Origin: an uncultured Muribaculaceae bacterium
GTDB lineage: Bacteria; Bacteroidota; Bacteroidia; Bacteroidales; Muribaculaceae
NCBI GenBank assembly: GCA_934555895.1
Contig: CAKTFH010000031.1
Location: 1-25,316 of the forward strand
Reading direction: 5' to 3'
DNA: 25,316 nt
This document shows positions 24,566-25,316 of this stretch, piece by piece (position 1 is the stretch's first letter; each line of letters opens with the position of its first letter). Under the pieces are notes generated by a model. That model had not been told where the DNA came from and made no database searches. It worked only from the letters and a program-made list of their open reading frames with translations. The translations under genes and the position numbers were made by a program.

Positions 24566-25027
24566 TTATTCAGCGGGCTTTTCGACGGGTTTCTCACCTG
24601 GAGTCCTCATCTTATAAACATCCATTATAGGTGTCTCGGCAATCGACACTATATCGAAGTCGGCCATGGTCCCTTTCATACCCTCCATAAAGTTATCGTA
24701 GGCTCCTTTAAAATCATTAGCGGCCACAAGAATCATAGAAGTAGATTTTTTCTCCTGGGCGGTTTTCTCATCGATGGTGATGAACGCCACCTTCACCATA
24801 TACCATTTGTCGGCGCTGTCATCCCAGAAAATCTCTGAAATTTTAGTGCGCTTCACAGCGTTGACATCCACCTCGCCTGAGATGAAGGGAGTCATTTCTT
24901 CAATGATGCGTGCCTCGGCCTCGGTGAAGCTGACGGCGTCAACGATATAGGGTTCGGTTACTTTTTTGATTGCTCCGTTTTCCTGAGTCTTGTCGTAGCG
25001 GATTTTACATTCAAACCAGTTTGACAT
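24566..25027 (-). CDS. DUF4494 family protein
   Basis: A 153-residue protein recognised as DUF4494, a Bacteroidota family with no function known to me. MSNWFECKIRYDKTQENGAIKKVTEPYIVDAVSFTEAE opens an alpha/beta domain with strands at about 25-32, 75-92 and 100-112, ending in DFDIVSIAETPIMDVYK and a Pro/Glu/Lys tail. Soluble, no signal. It is upstream of yggS with a 19-nt gap, which fits one transcript from a promoter in 25180-25211. Confidence 0.85.
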   Translation of the reverse strand: MSNWFECKIRYDKTQENGAIKKVTEPYIVDAVSFTEAEARIIEEMTPFISGEVDVNAVKRTKISEIFWDDSADKWYMVKVAFITIDEKTAQEKKSTSMILVAANDFKGAYDNFMEGMKGTMADFDIVSIAETPIMDVYKMRTPGEKPVEKPAE

Positions 25028-25096
25028 AGATCTGTATTTTTTCAGTCAAGGAACTACCATGCGGAAATTTTTACCCCAACAATAGCCCTTACATTT

Positions 25097-25128
25097 TTTG
25101 TATTAAAAAATAAGTTTATTTAACTTTG
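25097..25128 (+). promoter_or_regulatory. Consensus promoter pointing out of the window
   Basis: TTTG (25097-25100), a 20-nt spacer and TAACTTTG (25121-25128) match both elements of the Bacteroidota consensus on the plus strand. Initiation near 25135 leaves about 180 nt of window with no long open frame, so the transcript is a long leader, a small RNA, or serves a gene beyond the edge. Confidence 0.6.
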
Positions 25129-25180
25129 CTTCGTGTATTCAAAGACGCCATACAGGCTTCCCGAATGCCCAAAAGCACGA

Positions 25181-25211
25181 CAAAATTAGTCAAAATTCGT
25201 GAACAGACAAT
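25181..25211 (-). promoter_or_regulatory. Candidate promoter of the DUF4494-yggS pair
   Basis: On the minus strand TAATTTTG (25181-25188) fits the -7 element; ATTG (25208-25211) is an approximate -33 after a 19-nt spacer. Initiation near 25174 would give a leader of about 150 nt that overlaps the opposing promoter at 25097-25128. Confidence 0.4.
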
Positions 25212-25316
25212 ATAAATCTTACATTCATCACCTCGCAGACACGGCTCTTTCATTTAAGATTGTCTTGCATGGTTGGAAATGTTGTTATTTTATAGCGGAC
25301 ATCAGAGTGTCTTTGC

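Noticed and set aside
24547..24597. N-terminal extension of YggS from a GTG at 24597
   Set aside because: It would overlap the DUF4494 gene and add residues not seen in the family; the ATG at 24546 gives the standard length and N-terminus.
1..25316. CRISPR arrays, insertion sequences, prophage genes, tRNA or rRNA genes
   Set aside because: Reading both strands gave no regularly spaced repeats, transposase or phage motifs, or recognisable tRNA or rRNA sequence. tRNAscan and a covariance-model scan would confirm.

Overview
The window is about 25 kb of ordinary chromosome from a member of the Bacteroidales, most likely a Muribaculaceae-like gut bacterium. That placement is inferred from four things: Bacteroidota-type promoters (TTTG, about 20 nt, TAnnTTTG), small Bacteroidota families (DUF5606, DUF4494), an AspT-type aspartate:alanine exchanger beside aspartate 4-decarboxylase, and moderate GC with AT-rich intergenic gaps. 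I see no prophage, insertion sequence, CRISPR array, tRNA or rRNA.

Left part (1-7000). A short 3' remnant of a DnaQ-like exonuclease gene sits at the edge. Next comes nrdJ (B12-dependent ribonucleotide reductase, GTG start) on the minus strand. Its 454-nt upstream region holds five DnaA-box-like 9-mers within 90 bp, a candidate promoter and a terminator-like hairpin. Beyond it lies the aspT-aspD pair on the minus strand, which together can run the aspartate decarboxylation cycle: aspartate in, alanine and CO2 out, one proton consumed inside.

Middle part (7000-11100). A nitroreductase and an 88-aa protein of unknown function point right. Converging on them is a minus-strand operon: DUF5606 protein, then a fused sugar kinase/RapZ-C protein, then a MurU-like nucleotidyltransferase. 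The kinase and MurU pair looks like the MurNAc recycling shortcut to UDP-MurNAc. The fused RapZ-C domain, known elsewhere as an amino-sugar-phosphate sensor, is the most interesting protein architecture here. A well-formed Bacteroidota promoter drives this operon and is divergent from the ftsY promoter.

Right-pointing block (11100-18160). ftsY, rimO, menF and a patatin-like lipase are tightly packed. A cytoplasmic GH13 enzyme and prs (PRPP synthase, with its own promoter) follow.

Right part (18360-25030), all on the minus strand: an OmpA-family outer-membrane protein, transketolase, a FucP/GluP-type sugar permease, a YggS-type PLP homeostasis protein and a DUF4494 protein. Tandem hairpins end the convergent prs and ompA transcripts. 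At the right edge a consensus promoter points out of the window with no gene within the remaining 190 nt.

Overall the content is mostly housekeeping. The items worth a second look are the kinase-RapZ fusion, the DnaA-box-like cluster upstream of nrdJ, the terminator-like hairpin in the probable nrdJ leader, a possible 50-aa gene before the nitroreductase, and the outward promoter at the right edge.
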